Assembly: GCA_002428965.1 (NCBI GenBank)
Contig: DIYI01000018.1
Coordinates: 62,001-126,000, forward strand
Origin: Jejuia sp. UBA6058
GTDB taxonomy: Bacteria > Bacteroidota > Bacteroidia > Flavobacteriales > Flavobacteriaceae
Length of the DNA stretch: 64,000 nt
Direction of reading: 5' to 3'
The notes under the pieces: generated by a model
What the model saw: only the letters and a program-made list of their open reading frames with translations
Told to the model about the DNA's origin: nothing
Databases searched by the model: none
Shown here: one piece after another, positions 8,413 to 15,769 of the stretch
How the letters are laid out: every line of letters begins with the position of its first letter
Numbering within the stretch: position 1 is the first letter of the stretch
Translations under genes and position numbers: made by a program

Positions 8413-8932
8413 TTTCTACAATTTGATTATCGTTTTCGGCTTGTATTCTATTTATCCATCTATCCGGATCAACCATGGCATCTTCTCGAATGATACGAAC
8501 GTTATTAAAAACCGTTTTGTAACCGCATGCTCTGGATACATAAACATCTTCTCTAATATATGTTATGGTAATTATGTCTTCATTACCTAGCGTGATATCA
8601 TCACTTGGATCTTCAGGAGTATCATTGTCATCCACCTCATAATCTTGGTGTAGTCTGTAACTTGTTTCATCTGCATCTGTGCGCAATGGTAAAACAAGTC
8701 TTCCACTAGAAACTATGTTATACCCCTCTAAAACATTATCATTATCAACACCCTGTATACGTAGCCCAAATACATTTTTATTTTGATCGGGTAAAAGCGC
8801 ATCAAAGGTTTCTATTACAACGCTAGCTGTGGTTTGTGTGGCTTCTGGACATAAATCATCACGTTCGCAGCTATAATTTCCGATAAGCACAAATAATAGA
8901 ACTATAATAAAAACACTTATTCTCTTAATCAT
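8378..8932 (-). CDS. DUF6452 family lipoprotein
   Basis: A 184-residue protein with a hydrophobic leader ending in a lipobox-like Cys (FVLIGNYSC, residue 22), followed by ERDDLCPEATQTT. The domain carries a cysteine pair (CERDDLC) and a later CGYKTVFNNVRI strand. An acidic loop (DYEVDDNDTPEDPSDD) is probably surface exposed. It begins 6 bases after the rlmD stop and overlaps DUF6048 at its 3' end, so all three form one operon. No activity is known. A plausible inference is an envelope lipoprotein working with the adjacent barrel-like protein. Confidence 0.75.
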   Translation of the reverse strand: MIKRISVFIIVLLFVLIGNYSCERDDLCPEATQTTASVVIETFDALLPDQNKNVFGLRIQGVDNDNVLEGYNIVSSGRLVLPLRTDADETSYRLHQDYEVDDNDTPEDPSDDITLGNEDIITITYIREDVYVSRACGYKTVFNNVRIIREDAMVDPDRWINRIQAENDNQIVENEAEAHFKLFH

Positions 8933-8938
8933 TTTAAA

Positions 8939-10357
8939 CTAATCTCGTTTTTCTAAAAGCACCACGTTTTCTACATGGAATGTTTGCGGAAACATATCAA
9001 CTGGTTGAACTTTTGTTACTTTATACATATCGTTTAACAATGCTAAATCTCTAGCTTGAGTAGCACTATTGCAACTAACATATACTATTTTTTCTGCAGC
9101 AATATTGCGTAATTGTGCCACAACATCTTTATGCATACCATCTCTAGGAGGATCTGTAATTACTACATCTGGTTGCCCATGAGTATTAATAAACGTATCG
9201 TTAAATACCTGTTTCATATCTCCAACAAAGAATTCAACGTTATTAATACCATTTAATTGTGCATTTTCTTTGGCGGCTAAAATAGCATCTGGAACAGATT
9301 CTACTCCAATGACTTTTTTAGCATTTTTGGATACAAATTGGGCAATTGTGCCTGTACCGGTGTATAAATCATAAACCAGTTCATCTCCTTGTAACCCCGC
9401 AAAATCTCTGGTTATTTTGTACAATTCATAAGCCTGTTCAGAGTTGGTTTGATAAAACGACTTAGCATTTATTTTAAACTTTAAGCCTTCCATTTCCTCA
9501 AAAATATGATCTTGTCCTTTGTAGCATATTACTTCTTGGTCATAAATAGTATCATTACCTTTTCCATTTATCACGAATAATATTGAGGTGATTTGAGGAA
9601 ATTCTTCAGCAATATAATCTAAAAGTTTCTGTCGGTTTTTGACATCTTCTTTATAGAATTGAACTAAAACCATAATGTCTCCAGTACTTGAGGTTCGAAT
9701 CATCATGGTTCTTAAAAACCCTGTTTGATTTCTTGTATTGAAGAACTCCAAATTATGTTCTATAGCAAACTGTTTAACACTATTACGAATCTGATTGGAA
9801 GGATTTCTCTGAAGATGACATTTGTTAATATCTAAAATCTTATCCCACATTCCAGGAATATGAAAACCTAAGGCATTTCTATCACCTAAATCTGCATCAG
9901 ACTTTATCTCCTCTTCGGTTAACCAGCGGTTATCGCTAAAGGAGAATTCCATCTTGTTACGATAAAAATATTGCTGTTCTGATCCCAATATTGGCGTAAC
10001 TTCTGGCAAGTCAACATGCCCTATTCTAACCAAATTATTTACAACTTCTTTTTGCTTGTAGTATAATTGATGTTCGTACCCCATATCTTGCCATTTACAG
10101 CCGCCACAAGTACCAAAGTAGCTGCATACAGGGGTAACACGTTTTTCTGAAAATTTGTGAAAATGAGTGGCTTTTCCTTCATAGTAAGCCTTTCGCTTTT
10201 TAAACGTTTGCACATCTACAACATCACCGGGAACAGTATTAGAAAGGAAAACTACTTTGCCGTCAGGCGCTTTTGCAACAGTTTTACCTTTAGCTCCAGC
10301 ATCAATAACTTCAAGTTGTTCAAAAACTTTTCGTTTAGAATGTCTTCTTCTTGGCAT
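8939..10357 (-). CDS. rlmD: 23S rRNA (uracil-C5)-methyltransferase RlmD/RumA
   Basis: A 472-residue SAM-dependent methyltransferase that makes 5-methyluridine in 23S rRNA (position 1939 in E. coli numbering). Its order is an N-terminal TRAM domain (about 10-70), an iron-sulfur binding cysteine set in CSYFGTCGGCKWQ (about 78-90) with a later Cys in DINKCHLQR, and a C-terminal Rossmann methyltransferase domain. Motifs include VYDLYTGTGTIAQF (SAM binding), VVITDPPRDGMHKD and the catalytic-Cys motif VYVSCNSATQARDLA. It heads the DUF6452-DUF6048 operon. A TATTTTTG promoter element lies only four bases before the ATG, which suggests a leaderless or nearly leaderless message. Confidence 0.93.
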   Translation of the reverse strand: MPRRRHSKRKVFEQLEVIDAGAKGKTVAKAPDGKVVFLSNTVPGDVVDVQTFKKRKAYYEGKATHFHKFSEKRVTPVCSYFGTCGGCKWQDMGYEHQLYYKQKEVVNNLVRIGHVDLPEVTPILGSEQQYFYRNKMEFSFSDNRWLTEEEIKSDADLGDRNALGFHIPGMWDKILDINKCHLQRNPSNQIRNSVKQFAIEHNLEFFNTRNQTGFLRTMMIRTSSTGDIMVLVQFYKEDVKNRQKLLDYIAEEFPQITSILFVINGKGNDTIYDQEVICYKGQDHIFEEMEGLKFKINAKSFYQTNSEQAYELYKITRDFAGLQGDELVYDLYTGTGTIAQFVSKNAKKVIGVESVPDAILAAKENAQLNGINNVEFFVGDMKQVFNDTFINTHGQPDVVITDPPRDGMHKDVVAQLRNIAAEKIVYVSCNSATQARDLALLNDMYKVTKVQPVDMFPQTFHVENVVLLEKRD

Positions 10358-10361
10358 GCTG

Positions 10362-10369
10362 CAAAAATA
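10362..10369 (-). promoter_or_regulatory. -7 promoter element of rlmD
   Basis: The minus strand reads TATTTTTG, matching the Bacteroidota -7 consensus TAnnTTTG. It ends four bases before the rlmD ATG, so transcription should start at or beside the start codon. Confidence 0.55.
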
Positions 10370-10469
10370 ATAATAGCAGGAAATAAATGAGACCTTATTT
10401 AAATTATCTTTAATAAAAATGAACCTTTCAGGTTTTTGTACGTCATAATATAAAACACCGCCAATTTTT

Positions 10470-11033
10470 ATGCCTAAAGATAATTATGGTATTGATGCTA
10501 AACTTGTTATTGATTTTCAAAATGGAGACCAAAAAGCAATAAATGAATTGGTTAAGCGCTGGCATAAAACATTTTGCAAAAGAGCATATTGGTTAGTAAA
10601 AGATGCAGACGTAGCCAAAGATATTGCTCAAGATAGTTGGAGTGTGATAATTAATAAAATTGAAGGTTTAGAAAAACCTGAAAGTTTTGCGAGTTGGTCG
10701 CTACGGATTGTTTGTAATAAATGTATCGACTGGTTAAACAAACAAAGTCGCAATAAAAAGCACCTAAAAAACCTTAAACAAGAACAGGTTGCCAACATTG
10801 ATGAAGATGATATTTTAGATGAAAAATCAATTTTAAAATCCAAACTCATGGATGCCTTTAAAATATTACCGAAGCACCAGCAAGTAGTACTTCAGTTATT
10901 TTATAAAGAAGAATACTCTTTGAAAGAAATTAGTAAATCGTTAAACATATCCGTAGGAACTACAAAATCAAGATTATTCCACGGCAGAGAAAAATTAAAA
11001 CAACTTTTAAAACAATACAATTATGAAAAATAA
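10470..11033 (+). CDS. ECF-type RNA polymerase sigma factor
   Basis: A 187-residue sigma70-family factor of ECF size. Region 2 is at about residues 20-90: FCKRAYWLVKDADVAKDIAQ with DSW following, then FASWSLRIVCNKCIDWL. An acidic linker (NIDEDDILDE) separates it from region 4 at about 125-180 (ILPKHQQVVLQLFYKEEYSL, then a helix-turn-helix EISKSLNISVGTTKSRLF). No anti-sigma factor of a recognised FecR or zinc-finger type is adjacent. Instead, an overlapping small membrane protein gene follows and is probably co-translated. The target promoters are unknown. Confidence 0.88.
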   Translation: MPKDNYGIDAKLVIDFQNGDQKAINELVKRWHKTFCKRAYWLVKDADVAKDIAQDSWSVIINKIEGLEKPESFASWSLRIVCNKCIDWLNKQSRNKKHLKNLKQEQVANIDEDDILDEKSILKSKLMDAFKILPKHQQVVLQLFYKEEYSLKEISKSLNISVGTTKSRLFHGREKLKQLLKQYNYEK

Positions 11034-11409
11034 TATGGAAGACATCGATAACTTAATTAAAGAGACATTAACCCAAGAAGAAGCTAAATTTTATGATGAA
11101 TTAGATGAGCAAAACATTTTACAAATGCTTTGGGGTGTTTTTAAAGGCAAAAACTCATGGATAGCATTAATTATGAATATAGTGAATATTATTATTTTTG
11201 GATTATTCATTTACTGTATAATTCAAACTATGGACGTTGAAAATACGAATGACTTAATTCTATGGGTTGGCGCCTGTATATTCTGCTTCATCACCATGAG
11301 CATGATTAAAATTTATATTTGGATGCAAATACACAGAAATGCCTTAACCCGTGAAATTAAGCGTTTAGAAATTCAAATTTCATCGCTTTCTGGTAGATTG
11401 TCAGAATAA
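11023..11409 (+). CDS. DUF6768 family small membrane protein
   Basis: A 128-residue protein with a soluble acidic N-terminus (MEDIDNLIKETLTQEEAKFY), two transmembrane helices (about 47-70 and 78-98) and a C-terminal amphipathic, probably coiled segment (LTREIKRLEIQISSLSG). The ATG at 11023 overlaps the sigma-factor stop by 11 bases. An alternative ATG at 11035 starts closer to the conserved MEDID and may be the true start. The tight coupling to an ECF sigma gene suggests that it controls the sigma factor's activity from the membrane or is its main partner. That is inference from position only. Confidence 0.65.
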   Translation: MKNNMEDIDNLIKETLTQEEAKFYDELDEQNILQMLWGVFKGKNSWIALIMNIVNIIIFGLFIYCIIQTMDVENTNDLILWVGACIFCFITMSMIKIYIWMQIHRNALTREIKRLEIQISSLSGRLSE

Positions 11410-11571
11410 TTTCTAAAAGCAGTTATTATTTGTTAAATTGCGTACCTATCCAGGGATGATTTCTCTCCCACGCTGCTTTTTCGCGCTCTGCGGAAGAATA
11501 AAGGTACAGAAGGAATGGTTATTTTTTAAATGCTTCCACTTGGCAAGCACAAACTATTAAATTTAATTAAA

Positions 11572-12852
11572 ATGGCTGTTTTAGAACAATTAACCTCAGA
11601 GCAAGCAATTGCATTAGAAAACAAGTATGGCGCTCACAACTATCATCCTCTTCCTGTAGTATTAAACCGTGGTGAAGGTGTTTATGTTTGGGATGTTGAA
11701 GGTAAAAGGTATTACGATTTTTTATCGGCGTATTCGGCAGTAAACCAAGGGCATTGTCATCCAAAAATCGTAAATGCCTTAAAATCTCAAGCGGAAGTTT
11801 TAACCTTAACCTCAAGGGCATTTTATAATGATATGTTGGGAAAATATGAGAAGTATGCCACAGAGCTTTTTGGATTTGATAAGCTTTTACCAATGAACAC
11901 AGGGGCTGAAGCCGTAGAAACTGCCCTTAAAATTGCTAGGAAATGGGCATATGAAGTTAAAGGCATTAGTGAAAATGAAGCAGAAATTATTGTTTGCGAG
12001 AACAATTTTCATGGTAGAACCACAACAATTATTTCCTTTTCAAACGATCCTGTGGCTCGTGAAAATTTTGGTCCATACACAAAGGGCTTTATAAAAATTG
12101 AATATGACAATTTATTGGTGCTAGAAGAAGCACTTAAGAACAATCCTAATGTTGCCGGATTTTTAGTAGAGCCTATTCAAGGTGAGGCTGGTGTTTATGT
12201 ACCAAGTGAAGGTTACCTGGTTGCTGCTAAAGCACTTTGTGAAAAACATAATGTGCTTTTTATTGCTGATGAAGTGCAAACTGGTATAGCCCGAACAGGA
12301 AGGTTATTGGCAACTTGTGGTAATTGTACTTGCAAAACTAAAAACTGTGACAGCATTCCAGAAGTAAAACCTGATGTTTTGATTCTGGGAAAAGCTTTAA
12401 GTGGTGGTGCGTATCCCGTTAGCGCTGTATTGGCTAATGATTCAATCATGAATGTGATTAGACCTGGCAATCATGGAAGCACGTTTGGAGGGAATCCTAT
12501 TGCTGCAGCAGTGGCTATAGCTGCTTTAGAGGTAATTCAGGATGAGAACTTAGCCCAAAATGCGCATGAATTAGGTGTGCTATTTAGGGCTGAACTTAAC
12601 AAGTATATTGAAAACAGTAACATTGTTAAATTAGTTAGAGGTAAAGGACTTTTAAATGCCATAGTAATTAATGATAAGGAACAAAGCAATAAAGCTTGGG
12701 ATATTTGTTTGGCTTTAAGAGATAACGGACTTTTAGCAAAACCAACTCATGGTAATATAATTAGATTTGCACCGCCTTTAGTGATGAATAAAGAACAGTT
12801 ATTGGATTGCGTATCTATTATTATATCAACCTTAAAACAATTTGAAAAATAA
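11572..12852 (+). CDS. rocD: Ornithine--oxo-acid transaminase (ornithine aminotransferase)
   Basis: A 426-residue class III PLP aminotransferase converting ornithine and 2-oxoglutarate to glutamate-5-semialdehyde and glutamate, in arginine/ornithine breakdown. Motifs are YHPLPVVLNRGEGVYVWD, MNTGAEAVETALKIARKW, VEPIQGEAGVYVPSEG, ADEVQTGIARTGR and the PLP lysine in LILGKALSGGAYPVS. The start is taken at ATG 11572 (MAVLEQLTSEQ); an upstream in-frame ATG at 11530 would add 14 residues unlike the family. A short insertion at about residues 249-260 contains four cysteines (CGNCTCKTKNC), absent from mammalian OAT but, as I recall, common in Bacteroidota versions. It may bind a metal. The DUF5362 gene follows after 4 bases. 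Confidence 0.92.
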   Translation: MAVLEQLTSEQAIALENKYGAHNYHPLPVVLNRGEGVYVWDVEGKRYYDFLSAYSAVNQGHCHPKIVNALKSQAEVLTLTSRAFYNDMLGKYEKYATELFGFDKLLPMNTGAEAVETALKIARKWAYEVKGISENEAEIIVCENNFHGRTTTIISFSNDPVARENFGPYTKGFIKIEYDNLLVLEEALKNNPNVAGFLVEPIQGEAGVYVPSEGYLVAAKALCEKHNVLFIADEVQTGIARTGRLLATCGNCTCKTKNCDSIPEVKPDVLILGKALSGGAYPVSAVLANDSIMNVIRPGNHGSTFGGNPIAAAVAIAALEVIQDENLAQNAHELGVLFRAELNKYIENSNIVKLVRGKGLLNAIVINDKEQSNKAWDICLALRDNGLLAKPTHGNIIRFAPPLVMNKEQLLDCVSIIISTLKQFEK

Positions 12853-12856
12853 GTTT

Positions 12857-13309
12857 ATGGAGCAAAAATCAGCTTTTGAAAGTTTTGAACTTGATGTAAA
12901 TCAAGAAATAAAAGGATATCTCAATGAGACGTCCAAATGGTCTTACTTTTTATCTATAATGGGATTTATAGCAATTGGATTTATGTTATTGGGTGGTATT
13001 GGAATTGCATTTGTTGGGTCTGATTTAGGTGAATCAGATGGTACATACCAAATAGGATACGCGTTTGGTGGAGCATTATTCTATATTGTTATAGCAGTTG
13101 TTTATTTATTTCCTGTGTTATACTTATTCAGATTTTCAAAAAGTATGAAAAATGCTTTAAGAAATAATAACAATGAAGCCTTTATTGAGGCATTTAAAAA
13201 TTTGAAATCGCATTACAAGTTTATAGCCATTTTTACTATAGCTATAATAGCGCTTTATATAATTATAATATTTGGAGTAGCTGTAACTGCGGGTTCTGGG
13301 ATGTTTTAA
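12857..13309 (+). CDS. DUF5362 family membrane protein
   Basis: A 150-residue protein using ATG 12857 (MEQKSAFESFELD). A TTG five codons upstream overlaps rocD and is less likely. A polar N-terminus (residues 1-30) is followed by three hydrophobic stretches: YFLSIMGFIAIGFMLLGGIG, ALFYIVIAVVYLFPVLYLFR and a C-terminal IAIFTIAIIALYIIIIFG. A basic loop with poly-Asn (KNALRNNNNEAF) lies between the second and third. This matches DUF5362, whose members have no known role. It probably shares a transcript with rocD and ends at the terminator around 13350. Confidence 0.75.
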   Translation: MEQKSAFESFELDVNQEIKGYLNETSKWSYFLSIMGFIAIGFMLLGGIGIAFVGSDLGESDGTYQIGYAFGGALFYIVIAVVYLFPVLYLFRFSKSMKNALRNNNNEAFIEAFKNLKSHYKFIAIFTIAIIALYIIIIFGVAVTAGSGMF

Positions 13310-13333
13310 TAGAGTTTGAAAAGGCTTAAATAG

Positions 13334-13366
13334 AAAAACGCAACCAAATTGGTTGCGTTTTTTTTA
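13334..13366. terminator. Bidirectional intrinsic terminator
   Basis: AAACGCAACC (13336-13345) and GGTTGCGTTT (13351-13360) form a perfect stem with a 5-base loop, with A-run and T-run on either side. It lies between the convergent DUF5362 and dnaK genes and can terminate both. Confidence 0.85.
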
Positions 13367-13397
13367 TCTTCAAGCTTCGGTCTTACGACTTCAAACT

Positions 13398-15311
13398 TTA
13401 TTTTACTTCCTCAAAGTCTACATCCTCAACATTATCACCTTCAGATTGTGCTTGCTCACCTGCACCAGCATCTGGTCCTGGTTGCGCATCACCTGCTTGT
13501 TGTGCTTCAGCTTGTGCTTTGTACATTTCTTCAGAGGCTACTTTCCAAGCTTCATTAATTTTCTCTAAAGCAGGCTCAATTTGCGCCAAATCCTTAGTTT
13601 CATAAGCTTTCTTTAACTCTTCTAAAGCTTCCTCTATTGGTTTTTTCTTATCATCAGATAATTTATCACCAAACTCTTCCAATTGCTTTTCTGTTTGGAA
13701 AATCATAGAATCCGCTTCATTTAATTTCTGAGCTTGTTCTGCTGCGGCTTTATCTGCTTCTGCATTTGCTTCAGCATCAGCTTTCATCTTTTGGATTTCC
13801 TCTTCAGTTAATCCAGAAGAAGCTTCAATTCTAATATCTTGTTTCTTACCAGTTGCTTTATCTTCAGCAGAAACTTTAATGATACCATTGGCATCAATAT
13901 CAAACGTTACCTCAATTTGCGGAGTACCACGTCTTGCAGGTGGAATCCCATCTAAATGAAAACGTCCAATAGTTTTGTTATCTGCAGCCATTGCTCTTTC
14001 ACCTTGTAATACATGAATCTCTACAGAAGGCTGATTGTCGGCAGCAGTTGAGAATACTTGCGATTTCTTGGTAGGAATGGTAGTATTCGCTTCAATAAGC
14101 TTAGTAAACACATTACCCATAGTTTCAATACCTAGTGATAATGGTGTTACATCTAAAAGCAATACATCCTTAACGTCACCAGTTAATACACCACCTTGAA
14201 TACCAGCACCAAGAGAAACAACTTCATCAGGATTTACACCTTTACTTGGTGCTTTTCCGAAGAATTTCTCAACAGCAGCTTGTACAGCAGGAATACGTGT
14301 AGAACCACCTACTAAAATCACTTCATCAATATCACTTTTGCTTAATCCAGCAGCTTTAAGCGCAGACTCACATGGCTCAATAGTACGTTTTACCAAATCG
14401 TCGATTAATTGCTCGAATTTAGAACGTGTTAATGTACGTACCAAGTGCTTTGGTCCGCTAGCCGTAGCTGTGATGTAAGGCAAGTTAATTTCCGTTTGAG
14501 AAGACGATGATAACTCAATCTTAGCCTTTTCAGCAGCTTCCTTCAAACGTTGTAAAGACATTGGGTCTTCACGTAAGTCCATTGACTCCTCAGCTTTAAA
14601 CTCATCAGCTAACCAGTTAATGATTTTCTCATCAACATCATCACCACCTAAGTGTGTATCGCCATCAGTAGATAATACTTCAAATACGCCGTCACCTAAT
14701 TCAAGGATAGACACGTCATGTGTACCACCACCAAAGTCAAATACAACAATCTTTTGGTCTGTACCCTTTTTATCTAACCCATAAGCCAATGCAGCAGCGG
14801 TAGGCTCATTAATAATACGTTCTACTTTTAACCCAGCAATTTCTCCAGCCTCTTTAGTAGCTTGTCGCTGACTATCATTAAAATAAGCAGGCACTGTAAT
14901 TACCGCTCTACTTACATCAGTACCCAAATAATCCTCAGCAGTTTTCTTCATTTTTTGAAGAATCATAGCCGATAATTCCTGTGGCGTATATAAACGACCG
15001 TCAATATCAACTCTAGGTGTGTCGTTATCACCCTTTACCACTTTATATGGTACACGTTCTGCTTCCTTAGTAGATTCAGAATATTTATTACCCATAAAAC
15101 GCTTAATAGAATAAACTGTTTTAGTAGGATTAGTAACAGCTTGTCGTTTTGCAGGATCTCCAACCTTAATCTCTCCTCCTTCTACAAATGCAATTACAGA
15201 TGGTGTAGTGCGTTTACCTTCAGCGTTTGGGATAACTACAGGATCGTTACCTTCCATTACCGAAACGCAAGAGTTGGTTGTTCCCAAATCGATTCCAATA
15301 ATTTTACTCAT
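13398..15311 (-). CDS. dnaK: Molecular chaperone DnaK (Hsp70)
   Basis: A 637-residue Hsp70, full length. It uses ATP hydrolysis to bind and release unfolded proteins, with DnaJ and GrpE as partners. The N-terminal ATPase domain (1-385) shows IIGIDLGTTNSCVSVMEG, VFDFGGGTHDVSILELGDG and VILVGGSTRIPAVQAAVEKF. The interdomain linker DVLLLDVTPLSLGIETMG leads into the substrate-binding domain. The C-terminus is a Gly/Ala/Gln-rich tail (AGDAQPGPDAGAGEQAQ) ending in EDVDFEEVK, a variant of the usual EEVD-like bacterial tail. It is transcribed alone; grpE and dnaJ are not adjacent. A perfect palindrome and a -24/-12-like element lie upstream. Confidence 0.98.
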   Translation of the reverse strand: MSKIIGIDLGTTNSCVSVMEGNDPVVIPNAEGKRTTPSVIAFVEGGEIKVGDPAKRQAVTNPTKTVYSIKRFMGNKYSESTKEAERVPYKVVKGDNDTPRVDIDGRLYTPQELSAMILQKMKKTAEDYLGTDVSRAVITVPAYFNDSQRQATKEAGEIAGLKVERIINEPTAAALAYGLDKKGTDQKIVVFDFGGGTHDVSILELGDGVFEVLSTDGDTHLGGDDVDEKIINWLADEFKAEESMDLREDPMSLQRLKEAAEKAKIELSSSSQTEINLPYITATASGPKHLVRTLTRSKFEQLIDDLVKRTIEPCESALKAAGLSKSDIDEVILVGGSTRIPAVQAAVEKFFGKAPSKGVNPDEVVSLGAGIQGGVLTGDVKDVLLLDVTPLSLGIETMGNVFTKLIEANTTIPTKKSQVFSTAADNQPSVEIHVLQGERAMAADNKTIGRFHLDGIPPARRGTPQIEVTFDIDANGIIKVSAEDKATGKKQDIRIEASSGLTEEEIQKMKADAEANAEADKAAAEQAQKLNEADSMIFQTEKQLEEFGDKLSDDKKKPIEEALEELKKAYETKDLAQIEPALEKINEAWKVASEEMYKAQAEAQQAGDAQPGPDAGAGEQAQSEGDNVEDVDFEEVK

Positions 15312-15360
15312 AATATATTTTTTACTGTGTTGAATGTTCGTTTTAAAATCGATTAGTGAT

Positions 15361-15378
15361 AGTCAATCTTTATGCCAA
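15361..15378 (-). promoter_or_regulatory. Possible sigma54-like -24/-12 element upstream of dnaK
   Basis: On the minus strand TTGGCATAAAGATTGACT aligns with the sigma54 consensus TGGCAC-R-N4-TTGC at the correct spacing, with T for C in the first block and A for C at the -12 position. Predicted transcription would start about 40 bases before the dnaK ATG. This is suggestive only; no other promoter for dnaK stands out. Confidence 0.4.
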
Positions 15379-15388
15379 GGCAGAAAGT

Positions 15389-15403
15389 ATGACACAGTGT
15401 CAT
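15389..15403. promoter_or_regulatory. Perfect palindrome, putative operator upstream of dnaK
   Basis: ATGACAC-A-GTGTCAT is a perfect 7-bp inverted repeat around a single base. It ends 78 bases upstream of the dnaK ATG and just upstream of the sigma54-like element. It is a good candidate for a protein-binding site in heat-shock control. Confidence 0.5.
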
Positions 15404-15473
15404 ATTTCAGTCACAGTGCACAGTGGCAGTAGGCAGTTTCTCAAATAGTCACTGAAAAATATTCAATAAATAT

Positions 15474-15503
15474 TTGGGCGCAACCACAAGGGTCGGGCTT
15501 TAC
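15474..15503. repeat. REP-like element, left piece (copy B1)
   Basis: TTGGGCGCAACCACAAGGGT followed by CGGGCTTTAC matches the minus strand of the copy at 50887-50976 (GGGCGTTACCACAAGGGTCG). The following hairpin and right part of the element are missing here. Confidence 0.65.
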
Positions 15504-15565
15504 TTATTGGTTACAATGTCAAACTAATGAAATCGTGAATGTGAACATTTCACCACTCAATCTAT

Positions 15566-15620
15566 CCTACGTTGGGGATTTCAAACAGGCCGTTCAATCC
15601 TTTTGTGCAAAAGCTTTAGC
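15566..15620. repeat. REP-like element, right piece (copy B2), opposite orientation
   Basis: CCTACGTTGGGGATTTCAAA, then CCGTTCAATCCTTTT, corresponds to the plus strand of copy A (CCTACGTTAAGGATTGCAGT, then CATCCTTTTT). It is inverted relative to the left piece at 15474 and about 60 bases away, so this locus may be a rearranged or compound element. Confidence 0.55.
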
Positions 15621-15769
15621 TATTTAAGCTAATCTGGGTTTTAGTCGGTTAAGCTTCGATGAAATCTTTCACAACAATGTATTTCATCGAAAATAATAAA
15701 CTTTTAACGTCTATATTTATATATTTGATTTATTTAAGAAATAAAAAACCTACAATTACTGAGTTTGCT

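Larger units (their letters stand above)
15404..15769. other. Gene-free gap upstream of the DUF1800 gene
   Basis: No coding sequence is supported here. The gap holds a short repetitive stretch (CAGTGGCAGTAGGCAGT near 15421-15437), two pieces of the REP-like element (15474-15503 and 15566-15620, in opposite orientations) and AT-rich sequence leading to the DUF1800 start. An in-frame ATG at 15659 would add 37 residues to that protein, but they do not look like a signal peptide region. Confidence 0.6.

Noticed and set aside
13349..13568. Short plus-strand frames at the dnaK 3' end
   Set aside because: Antisense to the repetitive dnaK tail; the His- and Leu-rich composition reflects that tail.
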